Shown one piece after another: positions 6,886 to 14,089 of a stretch of 16,073 nt of DNA. Position numbers and translations under genes: made by a program. Numbering within the stretch: the first letter of the stretch is position 1; each line of letters starts with the position of its first letter. The stretch spans positions 1 to 16,073 of the forward strand of contig VSPO01000079.1 in NCBI GenBank assembly GCA_009775375.1. The letters run 5' to 3'. This DNA comes from Muribaculaceae bacterium. GTDB lineage: Bacteria; Bacteroidota; Bacteroidia; Bacteroidales; Muribaculaceae. Below the pieces are notes generated by a model. It saw nothing but the letters and a program-made list of their open reading frames with translations, made no database searches and was not told the origin of the DNA.

Positions 6886-8259
6886 ATGAAGAATATCGTC
6901 CGCAAACTCAAGCCTGAGTCGTATATGCAGTCATACAAAAGTCTGATTCGCATAGGCTTCCCCGTGCTTGTCACCCAGCTTGGGGTCATCACTGTCAGCT
7001 TCGCCGACACTATGATGGTCGGGGCTTACGGTCTTGATGAGCTTGCCGCGTCGGCCTTCGTCAACAGTCTTTTCATGGTGGCGATAGTGATGCTTATGGG
7101 CTTTGCCGGAGGCGTGACCCCTCTTATAGGAGCCCTCTACGGAAAGGGCGACCATCAGGAGGGGGGCATTATGCTCCGGGCATCCCTTCAAGTGAATATT
7201 ATAATGGCCCTGGCCTTCACCGCCATTATGGGAGCAATCTACTTTTTCCTTGATTATTTCGGACAGGATCCGGAGATTCTCCCCGTGGCCAAAGAGTATT
7301 ATCTGATAGTGCTCGCGACCCTTATCCCAATGGCCGTCTTCAATTGCTTCCAGCAGACTGCCAACGGCACGACCGACACGGCCACCCCGATGTGGATTAT
7401 CCTTGGCGCGGACGTGGTCAACATAGCAGGCAACTATCTCCTGATTTTCGGGAAGTTTGGATTTCCGGAAATGGGTCTCGTCGGAGCCGGGATAAGCACC
7501 CTGACAGCCAGGACATTGGCAGCCATCGCAATCGTGGCGGTCTTTGCCCTTCGCCGACGTTATAAGCCATATTGGCGCCCGATGGCCTCGATGCACGCAG
7601 GCAAAGAGAGAAGATACCACGTCTGGACCACTTCCTATCCTCTAATGATCCAAAGCGGTGTTGAGTGTGCTCTATGGAGCATGGGAGCCGTCGTCAGCGG
7701 ATGGTTCGGCAAGGTGCAACTCGCCGCCTATCAGGTGGTCAACACCATAGCCCAGCTTGGGTTTATGACCTACATGAGCTTCGGATGGGCCACGTCGATA
7801 CGCGTGGCGAATTTCACGGGCGTACATGATTTCCCCGGAATTCGCAAAACCACCGCTGCCGGGCTGCATCTCGTGCTGGCTTTGTGCACGCTGGCGTCCT
7901 TGGCGTTTCTGTTCTTCACGAAAGACCTCGTCCGTATGTTCACGCCTGAGGCCGACGTCATAGCGGCGGCAATGCCATTGATCGCGCCGTTGATTCTATA
8001 TCAGTTCTGCGACGGAATACAACTCACCTACGTCAACGCCCTGAGAGGCACTTCGGAAGTGAAACCCCTGCTGTGGATTTCGCTGACGAGCTATCTCGTG
8101 GTCGGCATCCCCCTTATGCTGCTTATGGCCGTGGGATTCGGGCTGGAGTCTGTCGGGGTCTACTATAGTTTCTCAGGGGCTCTGCTTTGCGCCTCCGCGT
8201 TGCTGATAGTAGCGTTCAGGAAAGTGCTGAAAAACAAAGAAGCGTCTTTTTCGACATAA
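6886..8259 (+). CDS. MATE family efflux transporter
   Basis: This 457-residue polytopic protein has the normal length and about 12 membrane helices of the MATE (multidrug and toxic compound extrusion) family, which exports cationic drugs or metabolites using a Na+ or H+ gradient. Family-like features include IGFPVLVTQLG followed by FADTMMVGAYG in the first two helices. Next comes GGVTPLIGALYGKGD in the loop after helix 2, and then NGTTDTATPM and an NIAGNYLLIFGKFG segment typical of the N-terminal half. The second half (from about residue 245, QSGVECALWSMGA) repeats the six-helix plan. Met14 (6925) is a possible later start, but the ATG at 6886 has the better-placed promoter. It is transcribed alone, diverging from the efflux operon, and ends before a weak hairpin. 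The substrate cannot be assigned. Confidence 0.93.
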   Translation: MKNIVRKLKPESYMQSYKSLIRIGFPVLVTQLGVITVSFADTMMVGAYGLDELAASAFVNSLFMVAIVMLMGFAGGVTPLIGALYGKGDHQEGGIMLRASLQVNIIMALAFTAIMGAIYFFLDYFGQDPEILPVAKEYYLIVLATLIPMAVFNCFQQTANGTTDTATPMWIILGADVVNIAGNYLLIFGKFGFPEMGLVGAGISTLTARTLAAIAIVAVFALRRRYKPYWRPMASMHAGKERRYHVWTTSYPLMIQSGVECALWSMGAVVSGWFGKVQLAAYQVVNTIAQLGFMTYMSFGWATSIRVANFTGVHDFPGIRKTTAAGLHLVLALCTLASLAFLFFTKDLVRMFTPEADVIAAAMPLIAPLILYQFCDGIQLTYVNALRGTSEVKPLLWISLTSYLVVGIPLMLLMAVGFGLESVGVYYSFSGALLCASALLIVAFRKVLKNKEASFST

Positions 8260-8302
8260 AGGGATGATTAGCATCAACCCCGTCGGGGCTCGTCAATCCT
8301 TT
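8258..8302 (+). terminator. Possible weak hairpin after the MATE gene
   Basis: An imperfect outer stem (AAAGGGATGA at 8258-8267 with TCAATCCTTT at 8293-8302, 8 of 10 paired) encloses a CCCCG/CGGGG inner palindrome (8278-8288). It starts at the MATE stop codon. There is no clean T-tract, so termination here is uncertain. Confidence 0.35.
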
Positions 8303-8371
8303 AAGTTTAAGAAGTCCACACTACTTCAATACTAAAATGTGTTAATTCAGACGCAGTATAACAAGAAAAAA

Positions 8372-8403
8372 TTGTGAATTGTCAAAGAAAAATTATTACT
8401 TTG
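8372..8403 (+). promoter_or_regulatory. Putative promoter of the parA operon
   Basis: TTACTTTG at 8396-8403 matches seven of eight positions of an idealised TAnnTTTG box, and TTG at 8372-8374 lies 21 bp upstream. The ATG of parA is at 8432, so the leader would be about 22 nt. The rest of the 172-bp gap after the MATE gene shows only the weak hairpin at its left end. Confidence 0.5.
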
Positions 8404-8431
8404 CATTCTGAAATTATATCAAATACAGGCA

Positions 8432-9208
8432 ATGGGTAAAATTATAGCTATCGCCAACCAGAAAGGCGGGGTAGGCAAGACCACGACGGCGTTTAATCTC
8501 GGTTCATGCCTTGCCACCGACGGCAAGAAGGTGCTTCTTGTCGATGCCGACCCGCAGGCCAACGCCACATCGGGACTCGGAGTCGTCCCTGCCGACGACC
8601 AGGCCTCCGTCTACGATTGTATCGTCGACGGATATTCCGCCGCTGAGGCCGTGATGCCGACTTGCATCGACGGGCTGAGCATTATTTGCTCGCGCATTGA
8701 CCTTGTCGGAGCCGAAGTGGAGCTGATGAATCGAAGGGACCGTGAGAAAGCCCTGTCAAAAGTTCTGGAGCCCCTTAAAGACTCCTACGATTACATACTG
8801 ATCGACTGCAGTCCATCCCTCGGAGTAATCACTGTCAACGCCCTGACAGCCGCCGACTCGGTCATCATCCCCGTGCAGGCGGAATATTTCGCTCTTGAAG
8901 GAATCTCGCAATTGCTCAACACCATCAGGATAATCAAGAGTAGGCTGCGTCCTTCGCTTGAAATCGAGGGATTCCTGCTGACGATGTATGACGCCAGACT
9001 CCGTCTTGCCAATCAGATTTTCGAAGAACTGAAAGGACATTTCGGCGACATGGTCTTCACGACGGTCATTCCCCGCAACATCAAGCTCTCAGAATCCCCA
9101 AGCCACGGACTGCCCGTAATCCTTTACGATCCGGAAAGCCGGGGCGCGATAGCCTACGGGCAGCTTAGCAAGGAGCTCATAGCCCGCAACCGCAAGAAAA
9201 AAGCATAA
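8432..9208 (+). CDS. parA: ParA/Soj chromosome partitioning ATPase
   Basis: This 258-residue protein is a chromosomal ParA (Soj) ATPase, which binds DNA non-specifically as an ATP-bound dimer and works with ParB to move the replication origin. The deviant Walker A motif KGGVGKTT is at 11-18, so Lys11 would be the signature lysine. Walker A' is LLVDADPQ (35-42, Asp40) and Walker B is YILID (121-125). Arg189 and Arg215 sit where DNA-binding arginines occur in Soj proteins. There is no N-terminal HTH, as expected for the chromosomal and not the plasmid P1 type. parB starts 2 nt after the stop, so the two are co-transcribed. Confidence 0.97.
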   Translation: MGKIIAIANQKGGVGKTTTAFNLGSCLATDGKKVLLVDADPQANATSGLGVVPADDQASVYDCIVDGYSAAEAVMPTCIDGLSIICSRIDLVGAEVELMNRRDREKALSKVLEPLKDSYDYILIDCSPSLGVITVNALTAADSVIIPVQAEYFALEGISQLLNTIRIIKSRLRPSLEIEGFLLTMYDARLRLANQIFEELKGHFGDMVFTTVIPRNIKLSESPSHGLPVILYDPESRGAIAYGQLSKELIARNRKKKA

Positions 9209-9210
9209 CG

Positions 9211-10086
9211 ATGTCATTACGAAGAAACGCATTGGGACGCGGACTCGACTCCCTGATCTCAATGAACGACATACAGACCGACGGGTCGTCGGCCATAAAT
9301 GAAATAGAAATCGACTTGATTTCTCCCAACCCGGAGCAACCGAGGCGCACTTTCGACGAGGAAACACTCGCCGAACTTGCCGCGTCGATACGCGAGCTCG
9401 GGGTGATCCAGCCGCTTTCGCTGCGGGACGCCGGCGACGGCACGTACCAAATCATCGCCGGAGAAAGGCGTTGGCGTGCCGCAAAGCTTGCCGGACTTTC
9501 CACCCTTCCGGCCTACGTGCGCACGGCTTCCGACTCGGAAGTGACGGAAATGGCCCTTATCGAGAATATCCAACGCGAAGACCTCAACGCCATTGAGGTG
9601 GCTCTAGCTTTCCGAAAGCTTATCGACACCTACGACCTTACACAGGACCGTCTTTCCGAACGTCTCGGAAAAAAGAGAGCCACAATCGCCAACCATCTTC
9701 GTCTGCTTAAGCTTCCCGCAGAGATTCAGCTCGGGCTGCGCGACCGCAAACTCGATATGGGGCATGCCCGGGCATTGCTATCCGTAGCCGACCCCAAAGA
9801 GCAGCTGAAGCTCTACAATCTCATCCTCAAGGAGGGGCTTTCGGTCAGGAGAGTGGAGGAGCTTGCAAGGATGATGGCAACGCCCGATGAGCGCGAGACC
9901 CCGACACGGGCAAGGGGCAACGATTTCGGAGCTTTTTCCGATTTCGCCAACTCCCTGTCGGACATCTCCCCCACACCTGTCAAATTTGCCCGCAAGGCCG
10001 ATGGCAACGGGTCGATAACTTTTAAATTCACCTCCGACGAGGAGCTCCGCAAGCTTGTGGAGCTTTTCGAAAGGATGAAAGGATGA
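9211..10086 (+). CDS. parB: ParB/Spo0J chromosome partitioning CTPase
   Basis: This 291-residue ParB has all the usual parts: a short ParA-stimulating N-terminus containing LGRGLDSLI (8-16), then the CTP-binding domain with GVIQPL (64-69), GERRWRA (84-90) and ENIQRE (118-123). A helix-turn-helix domain follows at about 144-168 (DRLSERLGKKRATIANHL), then a disordered linker at about 222-262. The C-terminal dimerisation segment ends in LVELFERMKG. It binds parS sites, loads as a sliding clamp and recruits the SMC complex. I found no sequence resembling the common parS palindrome in this window. Its TGA overlaps the next ATG as ATGA, which suggests coupling to the DUF5683 gene. Confidence 0.97.
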   Translation: MSLRRNALGRGLDSLISMNDIQTDGSSAINEIEIDLISPNPEQPRRTFDEETLAELAASIRELGVIQPLSLRDAGDGTYQIIAGERRWRAAKLAGLSTLPAYVRTASDSEVTEMALIENIQREDLNAIEVALAFRKLIDTYDLTQDRLSERLGKKRATIANHLRLLKLPAEIQLGLRDRKLDMGHARALLSVADPKEQLKLYNLILKEGLSVRRVEELARMMATPDERETPTRARGNDFGAFSDFANSLSDISPTPVKFARKADGNGSITFKFTSDEELRKLVELFERMKG

Positions 10087-10958
10087 AAATGCAGAAACTA
10101 TCCGAACATATACCCGACGCACAGGTTCCTTCCACGGTGCTGACCGCCGGCCCCCAGAGGCTGGTGATCGCCCTATGCCTGCTTATGCTCATGCCGTTCG
10201 ACCTTATGACGGCCATGGCTGCAGGAAAGGAAGCAGAGCCTGAAATACGGATTTCCGACAACAGGGATGGCTTACAAAAAGAATCTGATGAACCCATTCC
10301 ACAGAATCCCGTGAAAGAGATTCCGCCAGACTCCACGGTCTTCATCGATGCGGAAGCTCTCGTGCGAGAGCCCTTGGGCGAAGGAGATTATGATGAGGCC
10401 TCCGACACGGTTCCGACTGTGGTGGTCGACGAAAATTCCCCCTATGGACTCGACGGGAAGAAGGTGTTCAATCCGTCGCCCACAAGGGCGGTATGGCTCT
10501 CGGCCCTGTTCCCGGGATTAGGGCAGGTCTACAACCGTCGCTACTGGAAACTGCCTATCGTGGTCGGAGCCTTCATGGGCCTTGGCTACGGCACAAACTG
10601 GAACAACGGCCAGCTGCGCGACTATACGCAGGCCTATCGCGACCTTATGGACAACGACCCTTCGACCAAGTCTTACATGAATTTCTTCCCCTCGACCACA
10701 AAGGAGGAGGATCTCGACAAGACATGGCTCACAAACACGATGCGCACGCGTCGCGATTTCTATCGCCGCAACCGCGACCTCTGCATCATTTGCATAGTCG
10801 GAATGTACCTGTTGTGTATGGTCGACGCTTACGTCGACGCTTCCCTCGCACATTTCGACATCTCTCCCGACCTTTCAATCGACTGGAGCCCATCCATGAT
10901 GATCAATCCATCCGACAGAAAGGTGAGTCTCGGCCTGAACTGGGCTTTCAATTTCTAA
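10083..10958 (+). CDS. DUF5683 domain membrane protein
   Basis: This 291-residue protein of unknown function shows the DUF5683 signature, WLSALFPGLGQVYNRRYWKLP at about 138-158. A membrane helix (about 158-171) and the segment TNWNNGQLRDYTQAYRDLMDND follow, then a second helix near 232-250 (CIICIVGMYLLCMVDAYVDA). The N-terminus has a late hydrophobic stretch (27-48) consistent with a signal peptide. Residues 50-130 are acidic and Pro-rich, likely disordered. The end, LGLNWAFNF, finishes in phenylalanine like many outer-membrane strands, but the two helices argue for the inner membrane. The family is regularly found between parB and a LysM transglycosylase in Bacteroidetes, a position seen here. 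The start overlaps parB; Met3 (10089) is an alternative. A CCGGCC/GGCCGG inverted repeat (10964-10993) lies just after the stop. Confidence 0.85.
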   Translation: MKMQKLSEHIPDAQVPSTVLTAGPQRLVIALCLLMLMPFDLMTAMAAGKEAEPEIRISDNRDGLQKESDEPIPQNPVKEIPPDSTVFIDAEALVREPLGEGDYDEASDTVPTVVVDENSPYGLDGKKVFNPSPTRAVWLSALFPGLGQVYNRRYWKLPIVVGAFMGLGYGTNWNNGQLRDYTQAYRDLMDNDPSTKSYMNFFPSTTKEEDLDKTWLTNTMRTRRDFYRRNRDLCIICIVGMYLLCMVDAYVDASLAHFDISPDLSIDWSPSMMINPSDRKVSLGLNWAFNF

Positions 10959-11016
10959 CCTTACCGGCCACAGCTTCCTGAGCTTCAGGCCGGCTCTATG
11001 ACATTGTTCTCTCGAC

Positions 11017-12687
11017 ATGAAAAGACGCTTTTTTATATTCTGTCTTGCCGCAGCCTCTCTCGTAGGCTTCGCCAAGAACGACAAGAAACAGAACGTGCTC
11101 GACCTTAAGACGAGCATCACCGACCAGGCTATCGTTTATCCCGAAAGCTTCGAGGCCGACACGCAGAAGCTCCTCGAAAGCTGGTTTATCAAAAACTATA
11201 CCGCCACCGACAAAAGATATGAGACGGAGCCGGACGCCGAGGTGAGCGACGAGGAGATGATCAGACGCCTCAACGAGCTACCCACCATGATAGAGATGCC
11301 CTACAACCAAATTGTGCGCAGCTATATCGACAGGTACACGAAAAAAAGCCGTCCGCAGATTGCCGCCATCCTTGGCTTGAGCCTCTACTATATGCCGATT
11401 TTCGAGCAGGCACTTGAAGAGCAGGGACTTCCTCTTGAATTGAAATATCTTCCCGTGATTGAGTCAGGACTTGACCCCAACGCCGTGTCGCGACACGGCG
11501 CCACCGGCCTTTGGCAAATGATGCTCGGCACGGCCAAGGGACTCGGACTTGAGGTGAACTCGCTCGTCGATGAACGCCGTGACCCGTATGTCGCTTCGCA
11601 GAGAGCTGTCTCCTATCTTAAAGACCTTTATGCCGCCTATGGCGACTGGTCACTTGCCATCGCCGCCTACAATTGCGGGCCGGGCAACGTCAACAAGGCT
11701 ATCCGCAGGGCCGGCGGAGAAGCCAAAGACCATGATTTCTGGTCAATCTATAGCTATCTGTCTCCCGAGACCCGTGGCTACGTACCGATGTTCATCGCCG
11801 CCAACTACGTGATGAACTACTATCCGAAACATAATATATCCCCCGTCCTTCCCTCCAAACCGCTCGTAATCGACACGATTCAGGTGGCCGAACGAATCCA
11901 TTTCAACCAGATTTCAAAGGTGCTCGACATTCCTGTGGAGGAACTTCGGATACTTAATCCCCAATTCAGGGCAGACGTGATTCCGGGCACACCCGACTCC
12001 CCCTATACCCTAATCCTCCCCTCCCAACAGATCCATGCCTACCTGATGAGTGAGAATGAAATTCGCGGCTTTGAGCCAGACAAGTATAGCCATCGTGGAG
12101 TAGTGGAGCCGGGAGAGGTTCCCTCAGACGCGATGCTCGCAGTGGAGGAAACCCAGGTATGGCCTGAAGATATGGGGGAAGACGACGTGGCTTTGGCTGC
12201 CAAGCAAGGGAAAGCTTCAGTAGTGGTCCATAAAGTCGTTGCCGGAGAGAGCCTTGCCTCTATCGCCGAGAAATACGGCGTCACGCCGATGCAGATTAAG
12301 GAGAACAACAATCTGAGAAGGAATGCCATAAGAGTAGGACAGCAACTACGCATCACGACCACTAATGCCGATGCCATCGCAGCGGCAGATCTTAAAGCCT
12401 CTGAAAAGGCGGCTCCAAAAGGCTACACGCCAAAAGCGTCAGCCCCAAAGAAAACGTCGACAAAGTCCCAAAAGGCTGCTACATCCACGACACATAGAGT
12501 CAGAAATGGAGAAACATTGTCTTCAATAGCAAAAAAATATGGCACGACCGTCGCCGCCATCAAGAAAGCCAACGGACTAAAAAGCGACAACCTCAGCATT
12601 GGCAAAAAGCTGATCATCACTACTAAATACACCGGCAAAAAATCATCTAAAAAGAAATCTTCCAGAAGGAAACGCCGTCGCCGTTAA
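11017..12687 (+). CDS. mltD: MltD-like lytic transglycosylase with LysM repeats
   Basis: This 556-residue enzyme cleaves the MurNAc-GlcNAc bonds of peptidoglycan. A signal peptide covers about 1-18. The SLT (GH23) domain spans about 125-245, with the catalytic glutamate Glu149 in VIESGLDPNAVS. GATGLWQMM (161-169) and AYNCGPGNVNKA (217-228) are the other hallmark motifs. A degenerate LysM-like segment (about 284-336, ISKVLDIPVEELRILNP) is followed by two clear LysM repeats that bind glycan: 402-446 (VVHKVVAGESLASIAEKYG) and 492-536 (THRVRNGETLSSIAKKYG). A Lys/Ala/Ser-rich linker separates the last two. The C-terminal tail (540-556) is almost wholly Lys, Arg and Ser. The gene follows the DUF5683 gene by 58 nt, with no promoter of the phylum's type between them, and is probably the last gene of the parAB operon. 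Confidence 0.95.
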   Translation: MKRRFFIFCLAAASLVGFAKNDKKQNVLDLKTSITDQAIVYPESFEADTQKLLESWFIKNYTATDKRYETEPDAEVSDEEMIRRLNELPTMIEMPYNQIVRSYIDRYTKKSRPQIAAILGLSLYYMPIFEQALEEQGLPLELKYLPVIESGLDPNAVSRHGATGLWQMMLGTAKGLGLEVNSLVDERRDPYVASQRAVSYLKDLYAAYGDWSLAIAAYNCGPGNVNKAIRRAGGEAKDHDFWSIYSYLSPETRGYVPMFIAANYVMNYYPKHNISPVLPSKPLVIDTIQVAERIHFNQISKVLDIPVEELRILNPQFRADVIPGTPDSPYTLILPSQQIHAYLMSENEIRGFEPDKYSHRGVVEPGEVPSDAMLAVEETQVWPEDMGEDDVALAAKQGKASVVVHKVVAGESLASIAEKYGVTPMQIKENNNLRRNAIRVGQQLRITTTNADAIAAADLKASEKAAPKGYTPKASAPKKTSTKSQKAATSTTHRVRNGETLSSIAKKYGTTVAAIKKANGLKSDNLSIGKKLIITTKYTGKKSSKKKSSRRKRRRR

Positions 12688-12767
12688 GCAACTTTAGCCA
12701 TCCTTGCTATTATATCCTCTATAACCAAGATAGCCATAACAGCTATCATGGCTATAGTGGCTATTAT
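12688..12767. repeat. GCTAT/ATAGC repeat cluster between convergent genes
   Basis: The gap between the transglycosylase and DUF2752 stops, running just past the latter, holds GCTAT at 12706, 12742, 12751 and 12760, and TAGCCAT at 12695 and 12731. ATAGCCAT (12730-12737) and ATGGCTAT (12748-12755) form a perfect 8-bp hairpin with a 10-nt loop. Overlapping pairings such as GATAGC/GCTATC (12729-12747) are also possible. It may terminate one or both convergent transcripts, but no long T-tract is present. Confidence 0.6.
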
Positions 12768-13156
12768 GACCGCAACAGCCAATTCCTGGCGACAAACCAG
12801 CCGACAAAGAGCACTATCACAACAACGATGAATGCTTTGGAAAAGACTCTCCTGTAAAGCAAGGGATAGGAATTTCTCTTAAACTCCAGCCATAGCAGAA
12901 ACCCGATGACAGGGAGTGAAAGCAAGGCAAAGGCATTGGCCCGGAATGCTCCTGCAAGGTCGCCGTGGAGCAGGGAATGTAGCATCCTCTGGCTGCCACA
13001 TCCTACGCATTGCAATCCCGTCAGCTTATAAAACAGGCATTGCGGCATGTATGCGCTATCCAAAGGGTCGAAGATAAAATAAAACACGACTATAAACATA
13101 ACGACAGCCAGCACGATGATTCGTGTGGCTGTCGTCTTTGTATTTCTATTAATCAT
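12764..13156 (-). CDS. DUF2752 small membrane protein
   Basis: This 130-residue protein has the DUF2752 hallmarks: PQCLFYKLTGLQCVGCGSQR (38-57, with cysteines 40, 50 and 53) and LLHGDLAGAFRANA (62-75). Three membrane helices are predicted at about 11-29, 74-92 and 108-124. The function of the family is not established; the CxGC motif suggests metal binding or disulfide chemistry, which is inference. The frame stays open upstream to 13360, but residues before Met69 of that frame overlap the CD225 domain gene. The ATG at 13156 forms an ATGA overlap with its stop and is the sensible start. DUF2752 and CD225 genes are often neighbours in Bacteroidetes as I recall, and here they are directly coupled. 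Confidence 0.87.
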   Translation of the reverse strand: MINRNTKTTATRIIVLAVVMFIVVFYFIFDPLDSAYMPQCLFYKLTGLQCVGCGSQRMLHSLLHGDLAGAFRANAFALLSLPVIGFLLWLEFKRNSYPLLYRRVFSKAFIVVVIVLFVGWFVARNWLLRS

Positions 13157-14076
13157 GATATCATCATCAATGGTGAGTAGAGTGTAGCGCTCAGCACTCC
13201 GAGCACAAAAGAGACAATAATCCAAATCTGGGTGGTCTGCGACGCACGGCGCGCCCCTTCCAGGTCGCCAATGCTCAGTCTGGATGATACTTTTGAAGAG
13301 TAGACTATGGCTACGATTCCGGGAATCGTGCAGCAGAAGATTGTCATTATGACAGCCCAAACAATATATGTAGAGGGTATTTCACCACTATCGTCACCAC
13401 CATTCTGCATTCTGCCGCCAGATGGCATACCACTGCCGTATCTTTGACCATTCACACTTTGCATTCCGCCACCGAATTGCAGACCTCCATTGTTTATCTG
13501 ATTGCCCGACTGATTGCCCATTGCTGGATTTTGAGTCGCCCCATATTGCGGATTCCCCGGCGCATCGCTTCCCGGCACGGGTGGAGGAGTCGTACGAAGT
13601 CGCGACGCGTCGTAGTTCAGATGAAGCTTCTCGGCCCATTCCTCATCCACGCTTTTAGGCACAGGCGGGACATTCTGTTCCGCAACAGTTTGTCCTGCCG
13701 CCAACCCGGAATCTATATTCTCAAAAGCAGCGACAATCTCCCTTGGAGCATTCTCCTCAGAGCTTATCTCGACAATCCTTCCTTCAAACTTTTGAGAAAC
13801 AGCCTCCGGAAGGCTATCATTAAATTCTTCAAGCACGAGGAGCTCCACTTCATGTTCTTCGAGCAGCTCGACAACATCTTCGGGCGCGGTCTCCCATCTG
13901 CCCCGGGGAAGGAACACCACCTCAACATCCTTGCCGACAAATCTGTCGGCAATTTCAGTGTTTGTCGTGTCGGCGACAATCAACTCCACACGAAATCTGT
14001 TTCCGTCGTTAAAAAGAGACACAAGACGGTCGGCTCCTTTGCCCACGCCTCCGGTCAATATGGCTATCTTTCTCAT
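13153..14076 (-). CDS. PurN-like domain fused to CD225/dispanin membrane domain
   Basis: This 307-residue protein has two recognisable ends. Residues 1-122 resemble the N-terminal half of a PurN formyltransferase: MRKIAILTGGVGKGADRLVS has the start and glycine-rich loop, FRVELIVAD the second strand, and VELLVLEEFNDSLPEAVSQ and GRIVEIS the next two strands. Where PurN has Asn-Ile-His, this protein has Glu103-Ile-Ser105, and the folate-binding half is absent, so formyl transfer is unlikely. Residues 137-170 are Pro-rich around an EEWAEKL motif, and 171-230 are rich in Gly, Asn, Gln and Met. Residues 233-305 form a CD225/dispanin domain (TIFCCTIPGIVAIVYSSKV, then GDLEGARRAS, then a second helix), the family of vertebrate IFITM proteins. 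It starts 13 nt after an ABC exporter gene and overlaps the DUF2752 start. The CD225 call is firm; the PurN relation rests on remembered sequence patterns. Confidence 0.85.
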   Translation of the reverse strand: MRKIAILTGGVGKGADRLVSLFNDGNRFRVELIVADTTNTEIADRFVGKDVEVVFLPRGRWETAPEDVVELLEEHEVELLVLEEFNDSLPEAVSQKFEGRIVEISSEENAPREIVAAFENIDSGLAAGQTVAEQNVPPVPKSVDEEWAEKLHLNYDASRLRTTPPPVPGSDAPGNPQYGATQNPAMGNQSGNQINNGGLQFGGGMQSVNGQRYGSGMPSGGRMQNGGDDSGEIPSTYIVWAVIMTIFCCTIPGIVAIVYSSKVSSRLSIGDLEGARRASQTTQIWIIVSFVLGVLSATLYSPLMMIS

Positions 14077-14089
14077 AATCTCAAATTTA

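Noticed and set aside
6931..7620. 229-residue open frame on the - strand opposite the MATE gene
   Set aside because: Its His/Gly-rich, motif-free composition is typical of a shadow of a membrane-protein gene.
8260..9300. Possible parS sites around parAB
   Set aside because: I looked for the TGTTTCACGTGAAACA-type palindrome here and elsewhere. CACGTG-like cores at other places in the window (for example near 1080 and 1700) lack the flanking arms.
10493..10981. 162-residue + frame overlapping the DUF5683 gene
   Set aside because: It is a +1 shadow of the DUF5683 frame, whose signature motif and ATGA coupling to parB support the other frame.
13157..13360. 68-residue N-terminal extension of the DUF2752 frame
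   Set aside because: It overlaps the CD225 coding region, lacks membrane or signal character, and the ATG at 13156 overlaps the upstream stop as expected for a coupled gene.
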